23,487 nucleotides of DNA from Thaumarchaeota archaeon S13 (GTDB taxonomy: Archaea > Thermoproteota > Nitrososphaeria > Nitrososphaerales > Nitrosopumilaceae). Location of the stretch: contig RHFA01000180.1 in the NCBI GenBank assembly GCA_003724275.1, positions 1 through 23,487 on the forward strand. Reading direction: 5' to 3'. Made by a program: the position numbers and the translations under genes. The notes beneath the pieces were generated by a model, which ran no database searches, had not been told where the DNA came from, and was given only the letters and a program-made list of their open reading frames with translations. Position 1 is the stretch's first letter; every line of letters begins with the position of its first letter. Below are positions 13,626 to 23,487 of this stretch, in pieces.

Positions 13626-13647
13626 CGCCGGCCCGCGCGGGGAGGCC

Positions 13648-14364
13648 GTGCGGACGTCGATTTCGTGCAGGCCGAGGACGATAGTCCTGAGGAGGCGCAT
13701 GGACGACGCCGAGGCGCGCGCGGCAGTAGAGTCAAGAAAGGCCGCGGCCTTTCGGACGCTCCTCTCCTCGCCGCGGGCCTCCGAGATACACACGCACTCT
13801 GTGCGCGTGGCGTACGAGGCAGTGACGATGGCCTCTGGCAGGTATAGCGCGACCTATTACCGCAAGGCCACGCACACGATACGCGTGGACCACAACGTCA
13901 TCAGGGTGGAGGCCGGAGACGGGACCTTTGAGGCAAGGCCACAGTCGCGCATCGGCCGCGCCGTCTCGGGCAGGGGCGCCTCGAGGCGCGTGGACCTAGA
14001 GGTCGAGGAGCTCGTCTCGGACGAGCGCGAGGGGAGCGTCTTTGTCGACCACCACGGGAGGCAGACTGCGTTCTCGCACGGCACGCGCGCGCGAGACGTC
14101 GAGCCGTACCCGCGGCGCGTCCTCGCCTCGGCCGAGGAGGTGCGCGATCCCGAGATTGGCAGGGACGCGCTAGTCGCGCTCCTCCGCGGGGCAATCTCGG
14201 ACGGGCCGGACCCGTCTGGCGTGCGCGACCTCGAGGACTCGCTCGAGGTGACCGGAATTGAGCGCATATACGTCCCCATAGTCGAGGCGCGCCTCGCCGG
14301 CCCAAAGAGGCGGACAAAAATACTGCGCATCGACGCCGTGAGCAGGCGCCGCCTCAAAGCTTGA
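13648..14364 (+). CDS. Conserved-looking hypothetical protein, 238 aa
   Basis: I do not recognise a family. The protein is soluble, rich in Arg, Glu, Asp and Val, with no signal peptide or membrane segment; the middle (about 70-150) alternates short beta-like stretches (HTIRVDHNVIRVEAGDGTF, RVDLEVEELV, GSVFVDHHGR) and the end is helical, then basic (KRRTKILRIDAVSRRRLKA). The frame is open back to 13228 across the antisense of the cupin gene, but GTG 13648 is chosen because the TATA box lies 27 nt upstream. ATG 13699 is an alternative. It converges on the TPR gene with an 11-nt overlap. Confidence 0.75.
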   Translation: MRTSISCRPRTIVLRRRMDDAEARAAVESRKAAAFRTLLSSPRASEIHTHSVRVAYEAVTMASGRYSATYYRKATHTIRVDHNVIRVEAGDGTFEARPQSRIGRAVSGRGASRRVDLEVEELVSDEREGSVFVDHHGRQTAFSHGTRARDVEPYPRRVLASAEEVRDPEIGRDALVALLRGAISDGPDPSGVRDLEDSLEVTGIERIYVPIVEARLAGPKRRTKILRIDAVSRRRLKA

Positions 14365-15169
14365 GCATCTTTTTCACGCGCGCGTCGCCGCAGAGCGGCT
14401 CAAAGGCGGCCTCCTCGCGCGCCCACGCCCTGATCGTCTTTGCGTCGCGCTTTATCGCGCGCGAGAGCATGCCGATGGCCTCCTCGTCGCGCCGCAGGGC
14501 CGCGAGGCTGCGCGCCACGGCGTACATCACGCTCGCGTTGTCGGCGTGGCCCCGGGGGAGCTCGCGCAGCGCGCCGAGGGCCTCCTCGTGCCTGCCGAGC
14601 TCGGCGAGCTCTATCCCCCTGTGAAAGAGCGCGTCCATGTGGCCGCGGTCCGCGCGCAGGGCCGCATCAAAGGACCGCAGGGCATCGGCATGCCTGCCCA
14701 CGCTGCCGAGCACAATCCCGCGGTAAAAGTGCGCGTTTGCGTTCTTTGGCCCGAGGCGCACGGCCCTCTCGATGCACTCGAGGGCCTCGTCCTCCCTGCC
14801 TAGCCTGTGGTGGAGGACGCCGAGGTTAAAGTGGGCCGCGGCGTGGCGCGGGTCGGACTTTATCGCCTCGCCGTACGAGGCGATCGCCCCGTCCGTGTCG
14901 CCGAGCTCGGCCATGGCTATGGCCCTGTTGTTGAGCGCGCGCGCGTCGCCGGGGGAGATCTCGAGGGCCGCGTCAAGGCACGTTATGGCGTCCGAGTACT
15001 TTTTCATCTGGTTGAGCGCAATCCCGCGGTCGCACAGCGCGCGCACGTTGCGCGGGTCGTCCTTTAGGAGGCGCGCGAGGAGCGCCGCCGCGGCCCTCGC
15101 GTTGCCCCTGCGCATCATCTCGCGCGCCTGCCGCGCGAGATCGCCGGTGTCGGCCCTCCTGCCAAACAT
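14354..15169 (-). CDS. Tetratricopeptide-repeat protein
   Basis: A 271-aa protein made almost entirely of TPR helix pairs. Consecutive 34-residue repeats start near residues 8, 42, 76, 110, 144 and 178, with consensus positions such as ALNNRAIAMAELGDTDGAI and AHFNLGVLHHRLGREDEAL. TPR arrays are protein-binding scaffolds; no enzymatic domain or signal peptide is visible. ATG 15169 overlaps the TGA of the upstream aminotransferase by one base (TGATG) and follows a GGGGAGGG Shine-Dalgarno site; GTG 15172 is an alternative. Co-transcribed with the aminotransferase. Confidence 0.9.
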   Translation of the reverse strand: MFGRRADTGDLARQAREMMRRGNARAAAALLARLLKDDPRNVRALCDRGIALNQMKKYSDAITCLDAALEISPGDARALNNRAIAMAELGDTDGAIASYGEAIKSDPRHAAAHFNLGVLHHRLGREDEALECIERAVRLGPKNANAHFYRGIVLGSVGRHADALRSFDAALRADRGHMDALFHRGIELAELGRHEEALGALRELPRGHADNASVMYAVARSLAALRRDEEAIGMLSRAIKRDAKTIRAWAREEAAFEPLCGDARVKKMLKL

Positions 15170-16485
15170 CACGCGCGCCCTCCCCGCAGCGAGGCCGAAA
15201 AGCGCCCCGCGGCCCTGACTAGCGCGCGCACGTCCGCCGGCGTGTGGGCCGCCGAGACGGCCCCGAGCTTGCCGGGCAGGAAGAATATCCCGTCGCGCGC
15301 GATCATCTCAAAGTGAAACCTGCGCAGGAGGCCAGCGTCGCAGCGGGCCGCGTCACCGGCGCTGCGCACCGGCTGCCCGTCGCGCGAAAAGTGCGCCATG
15401 AAGAGCGACCCCCTGCCCGTCGTCACGGCGCGCCCGTCAAGCGCGCGCTCGAGGCCGCGGCGCGCCATCTCCCCCATGCGCCCAATCCTCTCGTACACTG
15501 ACGCGCGCGAGCGCAGCGCGCGCAGCGTCGCGAGCCCGGCGGCCATCGACGCCGGGTTTGCCGAGAACGTCCCGCCGCCGACATACGACCTGCTCGCCCT
15601 CCCAAACTCGGACGTGTTGGCCACCTGCATGACCTCGTCCTTGCCGCACATGGCGCCCATCGGCATGCCGCCCCCCGCTATCTTGCCCAGCGTGACAATG
15701 TCGGGGTCCAGGCCCATCGTGGGATATAGGCAGCCGTGCCTAAACCTAAACCCCGTGACAATCTCGTCTAGCACGAGGAGTGCCCCGCGCGAGCGCGCAA
15801 ACTCTTGCAGCCCGCGCATATAGTCGCGCGTGCAGGGCACGCACCCGCCGCCGCCGAGGAGCGGCTCGACTACAATGCACGCGAGCTCGCGCCCCGCGCG
15901 CCGCAGCGCGCGCACGGACCCCTCGAGGTCATTGTGCGGGATTGTGACAATGTTCCTCTCGCCGTACACGCCGCGCGACTCGGATCCAAACGGCCAGTTG
16001 ACCGACTTTAGGACGTCTGACGCGTATCCGTGCCACCCGCCGCCGACCTTTGCGACTATCCTGCGGCCAGTGCGCGCGCGCGCAATCCGCGTGGCGTACA
16101 TGACGGCCTCGGTCCCTGACGCCGTATAGCGCGTCTTTTCGGCGACGCGCACAGACCTGGCAATCTCCTCGCTGAGCTCTATTGACGGCTTGCTGAGGGT
16201 CCCGTGCATCCACCCGCGCGCGAGCTGCGCGGCGAGCGCGCGCCCCACCGCCGGCGGCGAGTGCCCGAGTATGAGCGACCAGTGGCCCATCCAGTAGTCG
16301 GTGTAGCGGTTCGAGTCGGCGTCCGTCATGCGCTGCGCGCGCGCCGAGACGGCGACAAAGGGGTAGGGGTCAAAGTGGCGGATGTTGTGGTGGACGCCGT
16401 TGACGTGGAGCCTCGAGGAGGCGGCGTGGAGGCGCCGCGAGCGCGGCGTTCTCCTGCGGTACGCGGCCTCGGCGTCCTCCTGCAC
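15169..16485 (-). CDS. hemL: Class III PLP aminotransferase, glutamate-1-semialdehyde 2,1-aminomutase-like
   Basis: Probably converts glutamate-1-semialdehyde to 5-aminolevulinate in tetrapyrrole synthesis, feeding haem and cobalamin. The 438-aa protein shows SGTEAVMYATRIAR (PLP phosphate site), GWHGY, the PLP-ring Asp in LDEIVTGFR, and the Schiff-base Lys in LGKIAGGGMPMGA. These match GSAM, but related class III aminotransferases share them, so the substrate is likely rather than certain. The GTG start at 16485 has a reverse-strand TATA (GGTTAAAG, 16511-16518) about 29 nt upstream. A GSAT-type gene divergent from the rRNA operon was reported for Cenarchaeum symbiosum (from memory). Confidence 0.85.
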   Translation of the reverse strand: MQEDAEAAYRRRTPRSRRLHAASSRLHVNGVHHNIRHFDPYPFVAVSARAQRMTDADSNRYTDYWMGHWSLILGHSPPAVGRALAAQLARGWMHGTLSKPSIELSEEIARSVRVAEKTRYTASGTEAVMYATRIARARTGRRIVAKVGGGWHGYASDVLKSVNWPFGSESRGVYGERNIVTIPHNDLEGSVRALRRAGRELACIVVEPLLGGGGCVPCTRDYMRGLQEFARSRGALLVLDEIVTGFRFRHGCLYPTMGLDPDIVTLGKIAGGGMPMGAMCGKDEVMQVANTSEFGRASRSYVGGGTFSANPASMAAGLATLRALRSRASVYERIGRMGEMARRGLERALDGRAVTTGRGSLFMAHFSRDGQPVRSAGDAARCDAGLLRRFHFEMIARDGIFFLPGKLGAVSAAHTPADVRALVRAAGRFSASLRGGRA

Positions 16486-16510
16486 GGCCCGCCGGCCGCG
16501 CGCGTCTGTA

Positions 16511-16518
16511 CTTTAACC
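16511..16518 (-). promoter_or_regulatory. TATA box for the hemL-like operon
   Basis: Reverse-strand GGTTAAAG centred about 29 nt before GTG 16485. Confidence 0.6.
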
Positions 16519-16605
16519 ACGCGGAGCCCAGTACGGTACGTTACCCACGCATGGGGCGCATGCGCGCCCCGATCCGCGCCTTTGGGCCTGCGATCCCCCC
16601 ATTGG

Positions 16606-16613
16606 TTTATATT
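16606..16613 (+). promoter_or_regulatory. rRNA operon TATA box
   Basis: TTTATATT in a GC-rich region, about 200 nt before the 16S gene. It is the only strong TATA-like element in the 16520-16807 leader; transcription would start near 16635-16640. Confidence 0.7.
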
Positions 16614-16725
16614 CAAAGGGGTTTCGAGCGTGCCCGTGCGCGACGCAAGTGCGGCGCCCGTGGAGAGGTGTGGCGATGTGCCATTCTGTGACCCGTGGGC
16701 CTCCAGTCTCGCATACAGAGATGAG

Positions 16726-16747
16726 GGGCAGACCCAGCGGTCTGCCC
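16726..16747 (+). other. Leader hairpin of pre-rRNA
   Basis: GGGCAGACC and GGTCTGCCC form a perfect 9-bp stem with the 4-nt loop CAGC in the 5' leader, between the promoter and the 16S processing stem. Confidence 0.6.
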
Positions 16748-16753
16748 TGAGCA

Positions 16754-16769
16754 TGTGAAGACAAGTGCA
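16754..16769 (+). other. 16S processing stem, left arm
   Basis: TGTGAAGAC-AA-GTGCA pairs with TGCAC-AA-GTCTTCACA at 18298-18313: 9 bp, a symmetrical AA/AA loop, then 5 bp. This brings the ends of the 16S precursor together for endonuclease cleavage. Confidence 0.65.
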
Positions 16770-16807
16770 TTCCGTCCAATTCAGTTAGGTACTTCGAAAG
16801 AATCCAC

Positions 16808-18280
<1,473 letters not shown>

Positions 18281-18297
18281 GACCAGAATTGTGCGGT

Positions 18298-18313
18298 TGC
18301 ACAAGTCTTCACA
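18298..18313 (+). other. 16S processing stem, right arm
   Basis: Complement of 16754-16769 as described for the left arm. It begins 18 nt after the 16S 3' end. Confidence 0.65.
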
Positions 18314-18324
18314 GCATCGATGCA

Positions 18325-18346
18325 ATGCGGCACGAAAGTGCCGTAT
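18325..18346 (+). other. Spacer hairpin with GAAA tetraloop
   Basis: CGGCAC-GAAA-GTGCCG extended to about 9 bp in the 16S-23S spacer. A second hairpin, GGCGCCC/GGGCGCC with a 5-nt loop, follows at 18360-18378. The spacer (18281-18410) holds no tRNA. Confidence 0.6.
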
Positions 18347-18387
18347 GAAGGATGTAGTGGGCGCCCCCCCAGGGCGCCTGCGATGAT

Positions 18388-18399
18388 CGTCGTGCATAG
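18388..18399 (+). other. 23S processing stem, left arm
   Basis: CGTCGTGCATAG is perfectly complementary to CTATGCACGACG at 21425-21436 (12 bp). With the adjoining helix at the 23S termini this looks like the archaeal bulge-helix-bulge processing stem, though the exact bulges are not resolved. Confidence 0.75.
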
Positions 18400-18410
18400 T
18401 CGTGTAATAT

Positions 18411-21413
<3,003 letters not shown>

Positions 21414-21424
21414 TTACATAGAGG

Positions 21425-21436
21425 CTATGCACGACG
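21425..21436 (+). other. 23S processing stem, right arm
   Basis: CTATGCACGACG, perfect complement of 18388-18399, about 12 nt after the 23S 3' end. Confidence 0.75.
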
Positions 21437-21451
21437 TCATTTTTGATTTTC
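21437..21451 (+). terminator. T-rich rRNA operon terminator
   Basis: TCATTTTTGATTTTC directly after the 23S processing stem; two T runs in GC-rich surroundings fit an archaeal intrinsic terminator. Confidence 0.65.
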
Positions 21452-21495
21452 CCTAGCGGACGCTATGCGCGGCTGCGCGCGCCGGCGTGGCTAGG

Positions 21496-21504
21496 TTTTT
21501 ATTT
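21496..21504 (+). promoter_or_regulatory. TATA element for the gene at 21526
   Basis: TTTTTATTT centred about 26 nt before ATG 21526, independent of the rRNA promoter. Confidence 0.65.
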
Positions 21505-21525
21505 CTGCGCCCCGGCGCCCGCGCC

Positions 21526-21912
21526 ATGGCACGGGGCGACGGGCACGAGTACCGCGCGTACGACGCGAGGTGCGAGCGCCTCCTCGGGGAGGACATGGTC
21601 CGCTTTGCGGGCGTCATTGACGCGGAGGGCCGGCTCGTCGCGGGGGGCTTTAGCAGGGACATATCGCCCCTCGAGCGCGACGAGGAGCGCCTGCGATCGT
21701 TCATGAAGTTCATATCGAGGATCACGATCAGCAACGAGCACGACGACAGCCTCGGGCCGGTCAACTATATCGCCGTGCGCCGCGACAGGGCGGTCCTTGT
21801 CAGCTTTCCGTTCCCCGTCAGCAGCGTGCTCCTGCTCGTCTCGGCCGAGCCAGAGGTCGACATTGAGAGCATGGCGTCTAGAATTGTCGAGCTGTTTAGC
21901 GGGGTGAGCTAG
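21526..21912 (+). CDS. Nitrososphaerota-specific small protein (I believe DUF6659 family)
   Basis: A 128-aa soluble protein recalled as a family widespread in ammonia-oxidising archaea: CERLLGEDMVRFAGVIDAEG, VAGGFSRDISPLERDEERL, NEHDDSLGPVNYIAVRRDR and VSFPFPVSSVLLLVSAEP. The alternating strand/helix pattern resembles roadblock/profilin-like folds, but that is an inference. ATG 21526 rather than GTG 21487 is chosen because the TATA element lies 26 nt upstream and overlaps any longer N-terminus. Its TAG is followed in the same frame, with no gap, by msrA. Confidence 0.82.
   Translation: MARGDGHEYRAYDARCERLLGEDMVRFAGVIDAEGRLVAGGFSRDISPLERDEERLRSFMKFISRITISNEHDDSLGPVNYIAVRRDRAVLVSFPFPVSSVLLLVSAEPEVDIESMASRIVELFSGVS
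21901..21907 (+). promoter_or_regulatory. Shine-Dalgarno site before msrA
   Basis: GGGGTGA (GGTGA core complementary to the 16S tail) inside the end of the upstream gene, 5 nt before the ACG at 21913. It decides that start. Confidence 0.6.
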
Positions 21913-22377
21913 ACGGCGGCGGCAAGGGCGACGTTTGCGGCGGGGTGCTTTTGGCACGTCGAGGAGATGTTTCGCCAGATCCCCGGCGTCATCGACGCGC
22001 GGTCGGGGTACTCGGGCGGGGGCGCCAAGGACCCGACATACGAGGACGTCTGCACGGGGGCGACGGGCCACGCCGAGTCGGTCCTCGTCACGTACGACGA
22101 CGCCGTCGTGGCCTATGGCCGCCTCCTAGAGGCGTTCTGGTCCGGCCACGACCCCACGACGCCCAACCGACAGGGCCCGGATATCGGGACACAGTACAGG
22201 TCGGCGATATTCTTCCACACGCCAGCGCAGGAGGCCGAGGCCCGCCGCTCGGCCGAGGACCTGGCCAGGTCGGGGCGCCTGCGCGCGCCCATAGTCACGC
22301 AGATACTGCCGGCCTCCGAGTTTTACGAGGCCGAAGAGTACCACCAGCAGTACATCCGCAAGGCCCAGGCGCGCTAG
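21913..22377 (+). CDS. msrA: Peptide methionine sulfoxide reductase MsrA, apparent ACG start
   Basis: Reduces methionine-S-sulfoxide in proteins. The catalytic motif GCFWHVEE has Cys12 if translation starts at ACG 21913; GYSGG, YEDVCTGATGHAE, FWSGHDPTTPNRQGPDIGTQ and FYEAEEYHQQY follow, all family hallmarks. No ATG/GTG/TTG exists between the upstream TAG (21910-21912) and the catalytic Cys; the first ATG (21967) would delete the active site. ACG 21913 gives MAAARATFAAGCFW and a normal 154-aa length, with GGGGTGA 5 nt upstream. The second Cys in reach is Cys47 (DVCTG); no C-terminal resolving Cys is seen. Read-through of the TAG to make a fusion is an alternative. Confidence 0.9.
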   Translation, partial: TAAARATFAAGCFWHVEEMFRQIPGVIDARSGYSGGGAKDPTYEDVCTGATGHAESVLVTYDDAVVAYGRLLEAFWSGHDPTTPNRQGPDIGTQYRSAIFFHTPAQEAEARRSAEDLARSGRLRAPIVTQILPASEFYEAEEYHQQYIRKAQAR

Positions 22378-22407
22378 GCGTGGGGGGCGCCCGCGCGGCC
22401 CCTAAAG

Positions 22408-22415
22408 GGTTAAAT
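22408..22415 (+). promoter_or_regulatory. TATA box for rpl11
   Basis: GGTTAAAT centred about 31 nt before ATG 22443, leaving at most a few leader bases. Confidence 0.65.
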
Positions 22416-22442
22416 CCTGCCCCCGGCGGGGCGCATGCCATC

Positions 22443-22928
22443 ATGGCAGAGCCGCAAAAGATATCCTCGCTCGTCACGGGGGGAGAGGCCTCGGCCGGCC
22501 CGCCCCTGGGCCCGGCGCTCGGGCCGCTGGGCGTCAACATCATGGAGGTGATCGGGGCGATCAACGAAAAGACGGCCGACTTTAAGGGCATGAAGGTTCC
22601 CGTCACCGTCTCTGTCGACCCTGACACCAAAAAGTGGGAGATTGAGATCGGCGTGCCCTCCGTCGCGGCGCTCCTCCTAAAGGAGGCGGGCCTGCAAAAG
22701 GGCTCTGGGGCCTCGGGCAAGGAGTGGGTCGGGGACATTGGCATGGACACGGTCGCAAAGATAGCAAGGACAAAGCTCGACTCGTCGTACGCGACGTCAG
22801 TCAAGTCTGTCGCAAAGTCCGTCATTGGGACGTGCGTCTCGCTCGGCATAAAGGTCGAGGGCAAGGAGCCAAAAGAGGCCATTGCGGAGATAAACGCCTC
22901 AAAGTGGGACGAGAGGCTATCGGGCTGA
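22443..22928 (+). CDS. rpl11: Large-subunit ribosomal protein L11 (uL11)
   Basis: Binds the GTPase-associated centre of 23S rRNA. The 161-aa protein has the Pro/Gly-rich N-terminal signature GPPLGPALGPLGVNIMEVI (20-38) and a C-terminal RNA-binding domain with IGMDTVAKIA, ending in the archaeal extension. ATG 22443 is used because MAEPQKISSLVTGG is the family start and the TATA box fits. The frame is open far upstream through msrA, which is a shadow. L11 stands alone here: the next gene is convergent, overlapping its end by 12 nt, so L1/L10 are not directly downstream. Confidence 0.96.
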   Translation: MAEPQKISSLVTGGEASAGPPLGPALGPLGVNIMEVIGAINEKTADFKGMKVPVTVSVDPDTKKWEIEIGVPSVAALLLKEAGLQKGSGASGKEWVGDIGMDTVAKIARTKLDSSYATSVKSVAKSVIGTCVSLGIKVEGKEPKEAIAEINASKWDERLSG

Positions 22929-23402
22929 GCGCGCGCGGCGCGGCGCGGCGGCCATGCCATACGAGGGGCTCCTTGACCTCTTTTGCAGCTCGACGAACGT
23001 CTCGGTGTCCTGGACGCCGGCTATGTGGCCAATCTTGCCCGTGACGGTGTCGTGGAGCGCCTCGAGGCTCGGCGCGCGCAGCGTGACTAGCATGTCAAAC
23101 CTGCCGGTGACCTCGGCCATGTCTACGACCTCGGGTATGGCGAGGATTGCCTTGTGGAGGCTGGCCTTTGCCTTTGGGTCGCGGTTTATGCCCACCGTGG
23201 CGCGCACGCCCATGCCGAGCATGCCCTCGTCGACCTCCACGGTAAACCTCACGATGAGGCCCCTCTCCCTCATGCGCTTTATCCGGCTATAGAGGACCGA
23301 CGAGCTGACGCCCATCTTTTTTGCCAGGATTGGTATCGAGACCGAGCCGTCCTCTGCGAGCTCGCGCAAGAGCCACATGTCCGTCTCGTCAAACCCGCTC
23401 AT
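22917..23402 (-). CDS. Lrp/AsnC-family transcriptional regulator
   Basis: A 161-aa feast/famine regulator. N-terminal winged helix-turn-helix (about 5-60; SIPILAKKMGVSSSVLYSRI as recognition region) and a C-terminal RAM-type ligand/oligomerisation domain (about 65-145; VVDMAEVTGRFDMLVTLRAP is typical). The last 15 residues are Arg/Ala-rich. ATG 23402 has a reverse-strand TATA (TTTATTAG) about 28 nt upstream. Effector and targets cannot be told from sequence. It overlaps rpl11 tail-to-tail. Confidence 0.93.
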   Translation of the reverse strand: MSGFDETDMWLLRELAEDGSVSIPILAKKMGVSSSVLYSRIKRMRERGLIVRFTVEVDEGMLGMGVRATVGINRDPKAKASLHKAILAIPEVVDMAEVTGRFDMLVTLRAPSLEALHDTVTGKIGHIAGVQDTETFVELQKRSRSPSYGMAAAPRRARSAR

Positions 23403-23425
23403 CGCGCCGCAGGTGCCGCCGATCT

Positions 23426-23433
23426 CTAATAAA
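23426..23433 (-). promoter_or_regulatory. TATA box for the Lrp/AsnC gene
   Basis: Reverse-strand TTTATTAG centred about 28 nt before ATG 23402. The remaining bases to the right edge show no gene. Confidence 0.6.
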
Positions 23434-23487
23434 CCTAGTTTGGCGGCTCGGGGGCGTCTGCCACGCGCGGGCCGGGCCCGCGCAGGC

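Noticed and set aside
13228..13647. Long N-terminal extension of the gene at 13648
   Set aside because: Antisense to the cupin gene and upstream of the TATA box that fits GTG 13648.
18281..18410. tRNA-Ala in the 16S-23S spacer, and a 5S gene after 23S
   Set aside because: The spacer contains only hairpins and processing arms; after 23S there is the terminator and then a protein gene.

Overview
This window looks like a chromosomal segment of an ammonia-oxidising archaeon of the Nitrososphaerota (Thaumarchaeota), most like the Nitrosopumilus/Cenarchaeum side of the phylum. The reasons are an archaeal 16S-23S rRNA pair with no spacer tRNA and no 5S gene behind it, methylmalonyl-CoA mutase/epimerase and a 3-hydroxybutyryl-CoA dehydrogenase of the 3-hydroxypropionate/4-hydroxybutyrate cycle, a DnaJ-ferredoxin fusion known from this phylum, and TATA boxes about 27 nt before start codons. 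The protein-coding DNA is very GC-rich and the rRNA genes clearly less so. From memory, a polB, triosephosphate isomerase, glutamate-semialdehyde aminotransferase and rRNA neighbourhood resembles Cenarchaeum symbiosum, so a high-GC sponge-symbiont relative is a reasonable but unproven guess.

Layout. 1-2896 (+): end of meaB, then the methylmalonyl-CoA mutase large subunit and epimerase, joined stop-to-start with no gap. 2924-5166 (+): family B DNA polymerase broken by an internal deletion and frameshift. 5167-5472: no convincing gene. 5473-8472 (+): triosephosphate isomerase, prefoldin alpha, ftsY, ornithine carbamoyltransferase. 8462-8865 (-): a possible 32-aa membrane microprotein and two near-identical tRNA-Arg genes. 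8957-9343 (+): an anchored or secreted small protein. 9338-10210 (-): agmatinase-type ureohydrolase, divergent from DnaJ-ferredoxin (10314-11075, +). 11072-11940 (-): a C2H2 zinc-finger microprotein, a small membrane protein and a HIT-family protein, divergent from 3-hydroxybutyryl-CoA dehydrogenase (11995-13131, +). 13138-13560 (-): cupin. 13648-14364 (+): unknown protein. 14354-16485 (-): class III aminotransferase (hemL-like) and a TPR protein. 16606-21451 (+): rRNA operon with promoter, processing stems and T-rich terminator. 21526-22928 (+): a phylum-specific small protein, MsrA and ribosomal protein L11. 22917-23402 (-): Lrp/AsnC regulator.

Themes. Most transcription units have a TATA-like element centred about 26-30 nt upstream of an ATG, GTG or TTG, which implies leaderless mRNAs; internal operon genes rely on overlap, zero-gap junctions or Shine-Dalgarno sites. 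Five of six convergent gene pairs overlap at their stop codons. The metabolic genes fit autotrophic carbon fixation (mutase, epimerase, MeaB, hydroxybutyryl-CoA dehydrogenase), arginine/polyamine metabolism (OTC, agmatinase), tetrapyrrole synthesis (hemL-like) and protein targeting or folding (FtsY, prefoldin, DnaJ-Fer).

Most notable: two unrelated operon genes (HIT protein and MsrA) have no ATG/GTG/TTG upstream of their conserved N-terminal motifs, but each has an ACG exactly where the start should be, 5-7 nt after a GAGGTGA/GGGGTGA Shine-Dalgarno site. The polB lesion removes the Exo II region while leaving all polymerase motifs intact. No CRISPR array, insertion sequence, integrase or prophage signal was seen.
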